The position numbers and the translations under genes are program-made. Below, piece by piece: positions 25,201-37,947 of a stretch of 64,000 nucleotides of DNA. The stretch is taken from positions 8,263,501 to 8,327,500 of the forward strand of contig JAMPIT010000493.1 of NCBI GenBank assembly GCA_026261815.1, given 5' to 3'. Source of the DNA: Monarcha castaneiventris obscurior. Its lineage: Eukaryota; Chordata; Aves; Passeriformes; Monarchidae. The number at the start of each line of letters is the position of its first letter. Positions within the stretch are counted from its first letter, which is position 1. The notes under the pieces were generated by a model. That model had not been told where the DNA came from and did not search any database. It worked only from the letters and a program-made list of their open reading frames with translations.

Positions 25201-28200
25201 TAGCACAGCCCGTGTGTGTACAGTCAGTCTCATTCACATGGTCCTTCTGGATCCACAGATATCCCCCACAAAACTGTTATAGAACCCATCCCACCCACGT
25301 GTCTCCTTTTTCCTTGGTGTTTCAGGCTCTTACCTCTGTTAACCCCAGCTGAAGCGATGCTTTGGCAAGTGGAGCCCCTGTGATGGGGCTGAAGGTGGGA
25401 AGAGCAGTTCTGGCAGATCAGCTGCAAGGATGAGGGTCCTCGATGGAGGCTTCAGCTGCAGGATGGTCTGGGAGGAGCTGGAACAGGGATGGCTTTGGAA
25501 ACAGGCAGGACCTGAAGAGAGGGCACAGCCTCAGCTCTTCCCCTCTGACCGACTCACAGGAGGGCTGCAGGGAGCTGGGACACAGGGACAGGCAGATGGC
25601 AGGCAGGTCTCTGCATTCCTGTGCTGGCAGCTCCTAGCCTGGGGTGTAGTAGAAAAGCATTACACAAAGTGCATTTCTCAAGAGGGAAACAGGAGCTAAA
25701 GCCCTGAGCTTGCAATACTGCTCACACCCCCAGGTCCAGCTCTCCAGGTCTAACCTATATATATCTGTTCAAAGTTTACAACCCTAACAATAGCTGAGCC
25801 CTGTCCTTTGCAGAGCCCTTCCCAATGTCCTCTCTCCTGCCCAAATCTGACACAGAATTCTCGACTCACAGTGTGTCAGAATGCTCACAGTCAGGGACCT
25901 GAGTCGAACTGCTGGTTTCAATACCCTACAAAGAGCTACAAAAGCAGAAAAAAAGAGGGAAATATCTAATGTTGCAAAGCAAACCAGCTGGGAACTGTGC
26001 TAGAGGAGCTGCAGAAACCTCGCTGCTGTGGGAGCTGTGCCTGCCCATTAACCTCTGCCTGAGGTACATTATGGCTCGTGCTTTAGATCCCAAGCACATG
26101 AACTGCAGTAACCCAACGATCCAGTGACCCTGTTCAGGCTGCAGCATTGTGCTTGCCTCTGCTCTCCTCGGCTGGCACAGGGACAGACCCAGGGCTAAGG
26201 GAGAGCAGCTGGCTCAGCTGTGCACATCCATTCACTCCAGCACCGAGGTTGGGCTGCTCTGGTGGGCTATTAAGGCTTTAACAGCTGGTCCTTTTTCACT
26301 TCCAAGTATCATTTAAGTTGGCACAAAGTCCTACAATAGCCTTGTAGATTAAAAGGGAGAATAATCCTCTTTCTTACAGCTTTTCAAGGTTTCTGTGTCC
26401 TTCCAGCAGCAAGGCAGGTAACGATTGAAGTAGTCAAGCACCTCTTCTATAAGATATTGATGTTATTTTAAACTGAAGCGGGTGTGAGCAGAGCCCCCAA
26501 ATTCAGTGTAAGCACCTCAAGAGCCGTGCATGAAATGTCTCTGGGCTATGAACTTTCATTGCTGCGGAAGATCTGTGAAAAGCCCCAGGTAAAGCCCAGG
26601 CTCAGGAGCTGAGGCTGCTCAGCAGAGAGGGGCCAACACCCCCGCTTCCTTCTTTTCCCCTTAACGATCAGTGCACGCCAGCTTGAGCTAAATTAAGCAT
26701 GCTGGGAGGTAAAAATAGCATCAAGAGCTAATTAAAGCTCTTGCACTCCCCTGTGTCAGTGGGTACCTGAGCTGGGGAGGCAGGAAACCACAGCTCTTCC
26801 CCCACTCCCACTTTTGTCGCCAGTGCTGGCAGCTGGAGGGGTTTTATGAACATTTTCGGAGTGATAAATGAGAGAAAGGCAGAAATCCCCCGAGGGCCCT
26901 GGGCTCTCCGAGCACCGAGGGCTGCAGACGAGTGGCACATTGGGCAGGCTGCACGTGCTGGCCACGGCTGCAGAGACTGTGTCCCCTCGGTGTGATTAAA
27001 GGTGATGGATAGCAGGGAGCAGTGCCTTGTTAGCCAGGAGATTGCATTCCCTCTCCCCTGCCTAGAAACCGGCTGTACTGCAAAGCCGTGAGCAGTGAAA
27101 TGATGGCATAAAGAAAGTGCACAAGGGCTGTGTCATCCACACCTCCCCAAACGACTTCATAACCCAGTGGCACTCGTGGCTGCCACTAAACCCAGTGACC
27201 AGAGCCAGCAGCTGCTGCATCTGGCTTTGCTCAAGCATTTTGGGACACAGCTCCCTGGAAGCTGTTGGTGATGTCTTCAAGCACAACTCCTCAGGTCTGA
27301 TGCTGAGCAGCCACCAGAGATTGGTCCTATTTTCACATAATGGGACCAAAATTCTTTACTTTGTGCAGCTTTTTGGGCTTAATCAGGAATATTAATGTAC
27401 ATAACAAGTATTTGTACATCACTGGAGTCATTAAACTTTCTACCACCCAGATTTTAGCAAGGTTTGTTACCAACTCCAGTATTTAACAGTAAACATTAGC
27501 AGACAGGGCAGGAAAACCCATGCATGATATGGAGCAGCCTGAGACCAGGCACAGGCACCATGAGCTGGTCAGGAGGCCACGGGCTCAGCTGTCCTGCTCA
27601 GCACAGGGAAGCACAGCCACATCCTGGGAAAGTCTGTGGGAACAGGCAGGGAATGGACTTGGTCTCACTCTTCTCCATCGTTCCCCCAGGCCAGCACCTA
27701 TTCCCAGGTGAAGCTTGGCCTGGCTGTGTGTACCTGGTGTCTGCCTGCTCTCCTCTGCCATTCCCTTTGTACCACCAGCTTCTTGTTCCTGTGGCACCCA
27801 CCCACCAGCACCTCTCCTGCCACCTACATCCGACCTGATATTCCCAGCCAGAGCTGCTGCAGGGAGAAGCAACCTCTGTCAGAACATTTCATGTCTCCCA
27901 GGAAGAAGCCAGGGCCACCTGCAGGGTTTTGAGGGTGAGCCAGGTCCTGCCCTGGCAGACCTGAGCCTCTGCTCCCTGCGGGTGGGGATGTCACCAAGCA
28001 GCCCTGGATGGGCACTGGGTGGGAAAATGAATTATCCACAAGTCATCCTGGGGCAGTGGGTGCATCTGCTGTGCTGCTCCAATAACGCCCTCACTGCAGC
28101 CTTGACACTGCTCTAATGAGGGTTTTCACTGATAAGCAATGATATCTCCGTCATTAATAAAAGAAAAACTGTAATTCCTGTCTTCCACAAACTCTACTCA

Positions 28201-29394
28201 TCTGTAACAACCCCTTTTCTGAGCCTGATGATAGCATGTGTGTTGTCCTTTGACAAATTCCATTTTGCCAGTAAATATTTTACTACAAATATCAGAAGCT
28301 GTGACTATACAGCTTTAAAAATCAGTGTAAACCTGACTCCACACCATCTTTCTAGAACACACCTAGAACCCAAACTCTCTTTAATTTCAGTGAGATTAAG
28401 ATCCCCAGATAACTAGATGATGGGGTCTAGGTCAAAAGTTATTTTTAAAATGGGGGTTTAAATCTTCCCAGCCAATTTAGAAAAAGCTCCTGGTGCTCAC
28501 TCCAGCCTTGCACAGCTCGCTGATACCATTGAAATCTCTGCAGGCTTGTGCATTATTTCTCTTTTGTATTTCATATTCCCTCCCCTCTCCATAAATAAAG
28601 CTGAAGCTGCAAAAGCTGTGCTATGGATGCTGCCAGGTGGGAATTCATTCAGCTCAATGAGTATATTCAACAGCTACAAGGATACAGCAGGGAATCAGAG
28701 AACCCCCCACACAGGGGCATTTCTGTGCCCTGGATGTCACATGGGGCAGCCTGAGGGGAAGGTGTGATGGCACAGGATGGGCTCTGGGAGCCAATCTCCT
28801 GCCCTTTGGCTTTTCACCTGGGTCACGGCGTGACAGACTGAAATGTGCTGCTAAAACAGCGCCAGAGGAGCCTCTGAAAGCAGCCCAGACACGAGGCACT
28901 TGTGAAAGCAAAGGGCAGCAGTGATGGAAACATGAGAATGCTCCTCTGGCAAAGCTGCCAGCCTGGGTCATGCCACCAGCACTCACTGGTGCTGCAGGAA
29001 ACTCAGCAGAAATGCTCATTTTTAGCTGAAATAGTCCTTCACAGTGGTCTTGCTGAAGCAGTGCTATCTTCAGGGAATGCACCATCCTTGCTGCCCCTTC
29101 CAGAGGCTCACCTGGACCATGCAGACACCGACGAGCTCCGACGAGGCCTCCTCTCCCCCAGGGGGATTTGGGGGATACAGGGGACACAGTGGTGACAGCG
29201 GTGCCGAGGGGCAGAGCAGCTCCCCGGGCACCCCTGAGGAGCTCCTGCTGCTCCGTGCCTGGAAGCCCCAACCCTGGAAGCTGCAAAAAGCATCCCGCGT
29301 CAGGGGCTGATGAAGTTTTATGAAATGCCCGGCAATTAATCAAGAGCCACAGGACGTGTCAGACCCTCCCTGCTCGCCGCGGTGGCTGAACCAC
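19215..29394 (-). other. CACNG5: Probable first intron of CACNG5
   Basis: About 10 kb with no recognisable coding exon. I infer it is intronic from the acceptor-like CCCCGCAG ending at 19215 and the donor-like GTGAGT at 30473-30468 in the CpG island. Visible contents are an ATT-rich run at 19948-19973, a perfect 8-bp-arm inverted repeat at 26722-26743, and otherwise unremarkable sequence. The long open frame at 28654-29343 (minus) matches nothing I know and is treated as chance. Confidence 0.45.
26722..26743. repeat. Short inverted repeat around an AATTAA core
   Basis: The arms CAAGAGCT (26722-26729) and AGCTCTTG (26736-26743) are perfect reverse complements around AATTAA. The core fits a homeodomain-type ATTA site. 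It could be a dimer binding site in the likely first intron of CACNG5, or chance. Confidence 0.6.
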
Positions 29395-29449
29395 CACATT
29401 TCACATTTCACATTTCACATTTCACATTATTTCACATTTCACATTTCAC
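29395..29449. repeat. 7-bp tandem repeat (ACATTTC)n
   Basis: Seven or so copies of ACATTTC, interrupted once by ATT, lie just left of the CpG island. A second short array of CTTCA units lies at 29563-29580. Both are simple repeats. Confidence 0.9.
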
Positions 29450-29916
29450 CACCTTGCCCAGGCTGTGAATAAGGAACGCGGGCAGGAGTGAGGACAGGCT
29501 GCATGTCCCCGTTCCCTGTTCATATGGTAACACAGGATCCAGCCTTTCCCCTCACCCCCGGCACTTCACTTCACTTCACTTAGGAACCAGGTCAGGTTTT
29601 TCTCAGATAGCCTCGCTCAATTCACACTCCCCTCTCCAAGGGGTTCGCTACACTGGAAAACATTCACAGCCTGACTTCCCGCAGATTTTATATTCCCTGG
29701 GAAAAATACACATCCGTTCCTCAGCAAAACGTTCAAAACTCGCCGCTGAGGACGGGGATGCTCTCAGTGCCCAAGAGATGGCCTCTGTTTGAGCAGCCTG
29801 GCGGGGAAAACCCAGGGATGAGGAGCTCGGGATGAAGCGCCGGGATTTTCCGGCTTCCTCGTGCGAAGGTGCTTCCGTCGGGAATCGGGCGAAGTCAAAC
29901 GCCGCCGCCGGTCCCC

Positions 29917-30133
29917 GGGCAGGGCACACGGGCACCTCACAGGGGCAGGGCACAGGGGCACCTCACACGGGCAGGGCACACGGGCAGGGCACACGGGCAG
30001 GGCACAGGGGCAGGGCACAGGAACAGGGCACACGGGCAGGGCACACGGGCAGGGCACAGGGGCAGGGCACAGGAACAGGGCACACGGGCAGGGCACAGGG
30101 GCACCTCACACGGGCAGGGCACACGGGCACCTC
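29917..30133. repeat. 13-bp minisatellite, about 16.7 units
   Basis: The unit is GGGCAGGGCACAC, in exact 13-bp register throughout. Variants are GGGCAGGGCACAG, GAACAGGGCACAC and GGGCACCTCACAC. The variants recur in blocks (for example CACAG-CACAG-GAACAG twice), which suggests block duplication. The array sits at the left edge of the CpG island. Long open frames through it on both strands are a by-product of stop-poor composition. Confidence 0.95.
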
Positions 30134-30473
30134 GGCGGGTCCGAGCCTGCCGGGGCTCGCTGCGCTCCGGGGCCGCGCTGGGGATGCTGCGGATGCTCCC
30201 GGGGCGGTGCCCGCGCCGCTCCCCGGCCGGTTCCCACTCCAAGGGGAATGTGGAAAGCACAGGGATGGATGGATGGATGGATGGATACCTGCCCTGAGCC
30301 CTGCGGCTCCGCACCCAGACCCCTGTTCCCTCGGCTTTAAACTTTCGGGGCTTTACATCCAATTCGGAACCCCCACGAAGCCACCTCCCGGACTGCTTCC
30401 CCCCCGCTCCCGGGGCAGCCCGGCCCGGGAAGGAGCCCCGGCCTTCCCCTCCCGATCCCGGTCCGGCACTCAC

Positions 30474-30600
30474 CGGCCCCGCGGGCGCTGCTCCGCGGCG
30501 GGACGCGGCCGCGGCCCCGGGGATGCTCCGCTCCGCTCCGCTCCGCGCCGCGCCGGGAGAGCCCGGGGAGGAGAGGGCATCACATGGCGCCGGCGGGGCC
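30474..30600 (-). other. CACNG5: Candidate non-coding first exon of CACNG5
   Basis: On the minus strand the island reads GCGGGGCCG|GTGAGTGCC, a near-consensus donor at 30473-30468. The GC-rich sequence upstream (about 30600-30474) would form a 5' untranslated exon joined to the acceptor at 19215. The upstream boundary is unknown. This is inference: no coding content or transcript evidence supports it. Confidence 0.4.
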
Positions 30601-30880
30601 AGCCCACCTCTCCCTCCCCTCCATGCCCCCGTTCCCTCCCTCTCTTCATTCCTCCTTCCCTTTCTCCATCCTCCCCTTCCTCCCTCCCCCTCCCCTCCCT
30701 CCTTCTCCATCCACCCCTTCTTCCTCTCTACCCCCCACCCCCCGCTCACTTCCCTCTATCCCTCCTTTCCCCGTTCCTGCCTCTTCTTTCACCCTTTCCC
30801 TTTATTTCCCCACTTTCCCTCTATTCCCCGCTTTTTTCCTCCTTTCCATTCTTCTGCTTCCCTCCATCTGTCCCCAGTCC
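30601..30880. repeat. 280-bp polypyrimidine/polypurine tract
   Basis: The plus strand is overwhelmingly C and T (CTCCCT, TTCC and CCTTTCC motifs) with few purines across about 280 bp. It adjoins the CpG island, on the upstream side of the probable CACNG5 promoter. Strand asymmetry of this kind can form triplex (H-DNA) or bind GA-repeat factors. No protein-coding signature is seen. Confidence 0.9.
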
Positions 30881-33800
30881 CTGAGCTGGTGGCTCCCGCT
30901 CACCGCTGGGGCAGGGCTGGCGGCCAGCCCTGCTCCTGCCCCTCTGTGCCTCCTCCCTTCCCTGCACCCCTCTGCACCCCACACCTGGAAAACTCTGCTC
31001 CGAGTGCTGGGTGGGCTGCGCTTCCCAGGACACGACTCCTTTGGGAGCTGGGGAAGGGAAAACTGGCTCCAGCCACCAGTGTCAAATCCACAGCTAAGGA
31101 CACGGCAGACAGGGAGGGCTGCAGGGCAGCAAGCCAGTGATGGAGAAAGGCAGCTTGGCAGGGCTGGGACCACGGCAGGGAGACAGCCAGGGCTAAAGGA
31201 GAGTGGGACAGGGCAGATGCTGTGGGCTCTGCAAACCCCCGCCAGGCTGGGTGATTCAGCCAAAACACATAGAAAATGAGAGGCTGAGCCAAGAACAAGG
31301 ATGCAGCTCCATGGAGGTGTCCAGCAATGGGAAACTTCTTTGGATACAGCGGGAAGGACAAGAAAAGGGTCACACACCATGTGGGAGCTCCTGCAGCAGG
31401 AGGTGCCAGCCCAGGAGCAGGGCCCAGGGAGCTCATGGACACCATCCCAGAGCCTGGAGCTCGGGATTGAGTGGAAATTTCTGCAGGGAGAGCTCAATCT
31501 CTGCAGGGGCTTTGCACACACCCCACGGTCCCCAGCTCCCAGTGTTCTGGCTAAAACGTGCTGCATCTTTGCCGAGGTGTCCCCAGTTAGCAAAACACGA
31601 CTGCTTTAAATAGAAGAACTCAAAATAAAGTGAGATATGAGATGCGGAGGAGGTGTTGTTGGGTGGCTTGTTTGGAATCAATGGAGCCGTGTGCTCGGGC
31701 TTGTTGAGCTCTGTTTGATTTACAGAAAGAACAGAAGCTGATGCAGATGTGGAAGTTCCGATTTCTTCAACCAGAACGTGTGGTAGAGCCCAAAACAGGC
31801 AAGTTCCAGGTCCAGACTGGTATAAAACTGCCTCCCAGTAGGAGGTTTCTGGTTATTTGTCCTTGAGGGACTGCACCAGATAAGTTCTTTCACACAAAGT
31901 TACAGCAATACTTCAATTATAGTGAATTCAGCATGTTTTCCTGGGCTCTTATTCACATTTGAGGAATAATTTAAAGCAGCAAATCCCTTGGGAGTTTGAT
32001 AGTAAGGACAAAGCGTGGATTTGGTCAGCAGAATGGATTCTGTACTGGAAAAGGCAGCCAAAGGGGTGATGCCCTCTGGGACTCCGAGGAGAAAGAGGCT
32101 TCCCTGGGATGGAGATCGTGAGCAGGGAATTACCAATAAAATCACAAAGCTGCAGGAGGCTTGTTAGAACCAGATGTGCTGTCAGGGTAGATGGTTTTAA
32201 CACAGTAATTGGCTGCTCATCATTTTTCTTTTCTCTATATTGTTAAAAAAAGCCCCAAACAAAGCAGACCTTCATTTTTCTCCAGACAGACGACCTGCTC
32301 TGTTGCTGCCTGGGCTCTGGCCAGGGTTATTTGAATACAACACAAATGAAGCTACGGCTCCCACAGTGACATAATTAACCATTACAGTGTGAGAGGCCCC
32401 CAGCAGCCATGCATATAATCAATTAGAAATACACATTTTGAGCTTCAGTTTCTTCCCCTCCCCTTTGCTTCTATGCAAATGTATTTGCACTGAAACACTC
32501 GGGTGGGTTTTCTGCTGCTGCTTGTCCCATACAGCAACTCCTGCCCTGGCAAAGCACGTGCACAGTGCCCACAGTGACACCAGGAGCATTTCCCACAGAC
32601 ATTCCAGGGCCAGGATGAAGGAGAGCACCTCCCAAAACCCCAGCAGCGCAGCTTAACTCTCCTACCTCATTAGCAGCTCTCCAGAATTCCTCCTCATAAC
32701 GTATTTCCCTGATGATGGGAAAAACCAGTGAAGGGGAAAATGCTTCTCTTGGACAGAAGCTTGGCATGGCTGTCCCAGACAGGACAATCAGCACTTTACA
32801 TCTTCTCAGCATCCCCCCAAACCTCGGGCAGGACTTTGCCAAAACCTGCAATAGCTGTTCTGGTTTATTTTTTCACATAACACTGGCTGGCAGCATCATT
32901 TTTCTTTCCCCACTTCTCACTGTTCCTCCTGGGCTCTTTCCTCCTGTGGATCGTCCTCCACAGCCACATGTGGGGCACATGAAGCTGGGTGGGATCTTGC
33001 CCATCACAGGATGTTCCACAGCTGGGCCAGACTCTGCAGGGCTGGTCTCTGCCCCAGCCAGAGCAGCTCTGCCAGCCTGTGCCACTGCAGCAGCCTTTTG
33101 TACCACACTTAAATCAGTGTGCAAGCTTCAAGCTCCACGGACACCTCAGCAGCAGCTTTTAGGATGCACCCAAGGTCAAACCTTATTACTGAGGAGGGAT
33201 TTGAGCTTCATTAGTGGCTAAGAACAGAAGTGATTCGTTACAGCAGCTCTCCCTGGGCTGTCAGCAGTGCAGTGGCGGGTGGTGTGCCTGGCTCATTTCA
33301 GCTACGAGAGTTTGATTCTGACAAGTGACATCTGAAGGGATGCTTTTCCCTGGTCTTTTCCCTTTCAACAGAAGCCACCTTGAAGGCACTCTGGTTATTA
33401 TGAAATAAAAGGTCTGGTCCTGTCAGCTTGGGCCCCCAGCTGGTAGAAAACCTCAGGTTTGCCTCCCCTCCTACTCCCTCAAATTTGCTCCATGCTGAAT
33501 TATTCGGACAGCAAATCCACCCAGCAAAGGGCAGCTATCCCTGAGCCCACCCATGGCTCTGATCTGCTGTCAGACAACAGCTACTGAGCAGCTTCACCTG
33601 CACACCAGGCTGTGAGAAGCGATTTGGGCACAGGGAGGGGAGGCCTGCCTCAGCCAGCAGTTGCAGTGTTTGCCCGAGGAAAGAGGAGAGCGAGCAGGTA
33701 AATGCAACAAGCTGGGATGCTGGAGCTGCTGTGACTTGTGTGGGAGGAGACGGATGCTCCATGCCAGCTGCCTCGGCTCTTGCTATTTTTTGTCATTTAG

Positions 33801-36800
33801 TGGGCAGCACGGCCGGGGGGAGGCTCGGGGAGACACCGGAGCACAGCAGAGATGCAGAGCAGCCCCAGCACAACGCTCAGGAAACCCACGGGGCAGCTTC
33901 CAGAGGCTGGGAACCACCTGCTCAGGGAGACTTTTGAGATTTTTGTTCGTCATGGGTGGTGTTTGTGGGGTGTTTCACAGTGGGCAGCAAAACTGGCGTC
34001 AGCAGCTTGGCTTTGGGATCCACACCTGCAGCAGCCGTGGCTCCTGTGCAGGTGGGATGGGCTGCTCCAACCAGGTCCTGTGGTGTGGCAGGAGCTCAGC
34101 ACAACTTCAGCTTCTTATCCCAGCAGCGTTATTGTTTTGTTTTTCAAACACTGAAAACAGGGAAAGACGTAAAACTCACGGCACCAAAGAACACCAGCCC
34201 TTCTCCTCTCTCCGGGAGGGTTTTCACATCCTGCTTGCACCATGACTAAATGAAAGGAATTAACTCCGTGGGCTGTTGGAGCTGCAGCTCCATTTGCTGT
34301 TTCCCCTGCACATCCCTCTGCCTGGATCCGCTGCTTGGGAGGAAGCTCAAGAGAGGTGCCACATTATTTTTAACGCAGCACCCACATGCTGTGTGAAAGC
34401 CTAAAATAAATAAATGTGCGGAGCCTTTCGCAGCCTCCTGAGCCTCTGACTCACGGAACAACAAAGGCACACGTGTGAATGGAAGTTGGAGATTTTATTT
34501 AAAATAAAATACCCTCTGTAATCATATGGGGCTAAACTGAGCTCATGAAAGAGGAGGATGTTCAGGAGTTTTGCCAGGTGCAGCCTTTAGCCCCAGTGGT
34601 GTTCCAGGGCTGGCAGGCACCAGCAGCCCGGGCTGCCCGGGCACCTGAGCATCTCCACACGGGAGGGAAGGAGGTCTGAAAGGGCAGGGAGTGCCCACAT
34701 TTCATCCTGTCACCGTGTAGGGCAGTGCCCTACAATGAGACAAGCTGGAATTGATTTTCTCTCACTGCTGGTGTTTTCTGTTATCCTGCTGCTCGAGGGG
34801 TGGAGGTTCCCCCAACTCCCAGGTTCCCTCTGGGAGCTGCTCCTGGGACTGGACCCATCCAGGTTCCCCAGCACAGCCCCACTGCAGCCACCCAGGCTGG
34901 CTGGAAAGCAGCTGCTTGCAGGATGAGGGATGGCTCTGGCCACAGCAATCCGATTTCAAAGGTCATGCTTCGGAAAGAAGTTTAGATGACATTAATTATT
35001 AAAGCCTCGTAACGCTTGTATTAAGGGTAATAGTTTTCCGTATGATTTATATAGCACTGAAATTCATTACCAGTCTTTTAATGATGTTAGTGTCAATCAG
35101 GCACAAGAATGCTAAATGACTTATCCCAGAAGGACCAGGAACTGATCCAAGGAGTTTTGGGATGCTCTCACTGCTGGCCTTTCCTTCCCTCTGCCCCTGC
35201 ACTTCTTGCTGGTAGCTTTTATAGCTGTTTCTGATGGATTTTTCCTGAAATCCCACCTAATCAGCGTCCCAGACATGGTTACACATGAAGGAGAAGCAAA
35301 TGAATCCTGTTAAAAGAGTGTTTCTCTGGAAGTGTCACTGAAAATGTTGAAGCTTTAATGAGGTTTTATATGAATTGTTGCAGAATGTTTTATATGGATT
35401 AGGAAGCCTCCCTGTTACGGGCACTGAGTTTTATGGAGTGTTCTGGAAAGAGGAGCAAGGCAAGGGGGTATGGATCAAGTCCTCAAATAGGAAAAATAGG
35501 AAAGATAGGACAGATGTGGACCAAACTCTCTTTCTCTGACACACACGCAAAATTCACTGCCAGCATGTGAAGAGATGGGTGATTTTTGCCAGCCTTGATG
35601 GGCAAGAATAAGATCTAAAATATTTCTAAGCAAACTTCCACTGTGGGGTTGTTTGTTTGGCTTTTTATTTTCCTCACCCAGGTATGGTGATTTGAATTGG
35701 CTTTGGAATCATTTCCTCTCCTTCATCACACTGTGCAACGACCTCTCCTGGGGTAGGATGGCAGGCACTGACTCAGGGACCAGTAACGAGCACTGGAAGT
35801 GGCAGCTGGTGTCTGACACTGTCACCCTGGCAGCAAATGCAGCAAGTCCTTGGAGAAGGAGACAGCATTGACTCATTTCCCATGAGATCTGCCTCATTCC
35901 ATGCCCTTCTTTTGGAAAAGCAGGGGGAAAAAAAAGGCAAAAAATTAAACTTTGCAGGAAACTCTGTGGGTCCAGCCCTGCTGCTGGCTGATCTCCTGGG
36001 CAGATCCCCGATTTCTCTGGGTGCAGCACCACTTTGGGAAGGTGACAAGTGACAGATGCAGCCAGAGAAAACATCCCTTTGAGGACAAGCCACCCACACA
36101 TGGCAACAGCTGTCCTGATTTGGGCCCCTGATTGATTTGCCTTTGCTTTACCATGGCTCCCCAGGGAGCAGGTGGGATTATAATTACCTCGTGGTAATTA
36201 ATGCAGTCATCATTTCAGCTACCCAAGCAGTTCTCAGAGGAGCTGGTTTTATTTGCAGCTCACACACCAGCGCTGCAAAACTATTCTGAGATTTCTGAAT
36301 CAAATACCCAAATCTCTGAAGAGAGGCTGGGGCTGGGGGAGGCAGGCACGAGCACTTGGTGTGATTTATCATGCTGGAAATATTCCTGATGGAGATGCTC
36401 TCACGCATGGATGTGGCAGGCACAGAGAGCTTCAGCCTCTCTCTCTCCTGCAGGAGCTCTTAACACTTCATTTTTCCCAGAACCACCAGCCTAATCTTGC
36501 CTGCTTAGAAGAAGCCAAACAAAGATGAGCTGTTACAGATCTCTTCCCCTTTTCCCCACCCTGTCACGGTGTTGAGCCTCACACCAGAGCAGCCCACGCA
36601 GGCTCTCACCACCCTGTTGTGACAGCTGACACATCCTGCTGGGAGCTGGGGGATTGTCCTGCTCATGGGACCACCAGCGTGAGGTGGGAGGGTGCAGAGT
36701 GTGGCCATGGGGTGCCCGGGGGCTCTCCCACCCCTCTGAGTCCTTCTCCAGCCACCCACGCCTCCACCAGGCTTGTCCTTCCCCAAGGAGAGTGTTCAGA

Positions 36801-37914
36801 AGTTCATTCATGTCCAAGCTCTCACTCCAAAAGCCAACGGCCCCATGGACAGGCACTGTGGTGGTCTGGCCACAAACCTTGCCCAGCCCAGGAGCTGGAG
36901 CTGCAGCTCTGGCAGAGGTGGTCTGGCTCTGCACCTCTGGAGAGCTGAGGACCCCCTTCCTCCTGCCCTGGAGGCACCAATGCTGTGGCCATGAGCTCAG
37001 GGCAGTGATGCCTCCCCAAAGTCCCTGTTCTGCTCTGCAGAAAGCTCCCAAGGTCTGAGACGTGTTCCTGGGCTTCAGAAGCTGAGCACATTGGATGACA
37101 GATGTGTAGCAGCCTGGAAACACTGACTCTTAGGAAAAAACCTGGAATTTCATCCATTCCTTTGGGCAAACTCAGCCAGACTTCTACAAACTAAACGAAC
37201 CCAATAACTGAATTAGCATGAGATTCAATCCTGTGAGAGCAGGCAGCAAAGGGAGTTGTCTGACAAGTTGTCACAATATTTGGACATTGCTTTTGAGTTT
37301 TGAAAACAAACCATGTCAGAGTAAAGGAGGCTGGCTGATGGACGTGGCTGGTGGCACTGGGAGGTCGAGTCATGTCCCCAGGAGAGCCAAACCAAATATT
37401 GCAGTGCACAGGAGGGTCCCTGAGGGTCATCAATCACTGCAACAGCCCCTCTTCCCAGGAAGAAGTGGCAGGGGGTGGAATGAACCATCCAGAGCTCACA
37501 CACCCAAAGGGACAAATTGAATTGGAGTTTTCTTGGCTCTGGCTGCTCCCAAGGAGGGCAAATCCCTCCAGCACCAATCTCACACCAGGCTTTGAACCAG
37601 ACCCTGCAATCCGAGACCTCATTTGGCTCCTGGGGCCGTTTTTACCTCTGGCACCCACACCTGGAGCAGCCCAGCACCACTGAGGTCAGCACACAGAAAT
37701 CCTCTTCCAGATACATCTTTTGCTCAGTTAAGCCTTTTTCTCCCCTCTTGATTCATTAACAAGGATTAAAAATGAGCCCAGGTTACAATTCTGTGCCTGA
37801 ATGAAGAATCAAGGTCCAGACTGGGCAACTTCTGTGGCTGATCCCACCAACCTCTCTGCAGCCTCTGGCCTTGGGGAAGTCAATTTTGAAAGGAAATTCA
37901 TAAAGGCAGACCAA
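30881..37914. other. PRKCA-CACNG5 intergenic region
   Basis: About 7 kb between the CpG island and the probable PRKCA poly(A) site. No exon, RNA gene or sizeable transposable element was recognised. Open frames here are short or have no family resemblance. Regulatory elements for CACNG5 may lie here but cannot be picked out from one sequence. Confidence 0.5.
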
Positions 37915-37941
37915 ACTCTCCCGAAAGTAATGATGAGTATT

Positions 37942-37947
37942 TTTATT
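37942..37947 (-). terminator. PRKCA: Candidate distal PRKCA poly(A) signal AATAAA
   Basis: A minus-strand AATAAA, followed 15-35 nt later by GAGTTTGGTCTGCC, a weakly G/U-rich stretch. It is the last canonical hexamer before the sequence loses its AT-rich 3' UTR character. Confidence 0.5.

Larger units (their letters stand above)
29860..30600. promoter_or_regulatory. CpG island, likely CACNG5 promoter
   Basis: CpG dinucleotides and GC content are far above the rest of the window, especially from 30130 to 30600 (CCGCGG, GCGCCGCGCC and GCTCCGCTCC runs). There is no TATA box. It lies between the PRKCA 3' end and CACNG5 exon 1 on the strand of both genes, and contains a good minus-strand splice donor. 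The simplest reading is the CACNG5 promoter and first untranslated exon. A promoter firing on the plus strand cannot be excluded. Confidence 0.7.

Noticed and set aside
28654..29343. Minus-strand open frame of 229 codons
   Set aside because: No recognisable domain, no splice logic, GC-rich local composition. Probably chance inside the CACNG5 first intron.
29832..30884. Plus-strand open frame of 350 codons
   Set aside because: It runs through a 13-bp minisatellite, a CpG island and a polypyrimidine tract. The composition is stop-poor and the product is low-complexity.
36533..37123. Minus-strand open frame of 196 codons between PRKCA and CACNG5
   Set aside because: No family resemblance, and it overlaps other chance frames on both strands.
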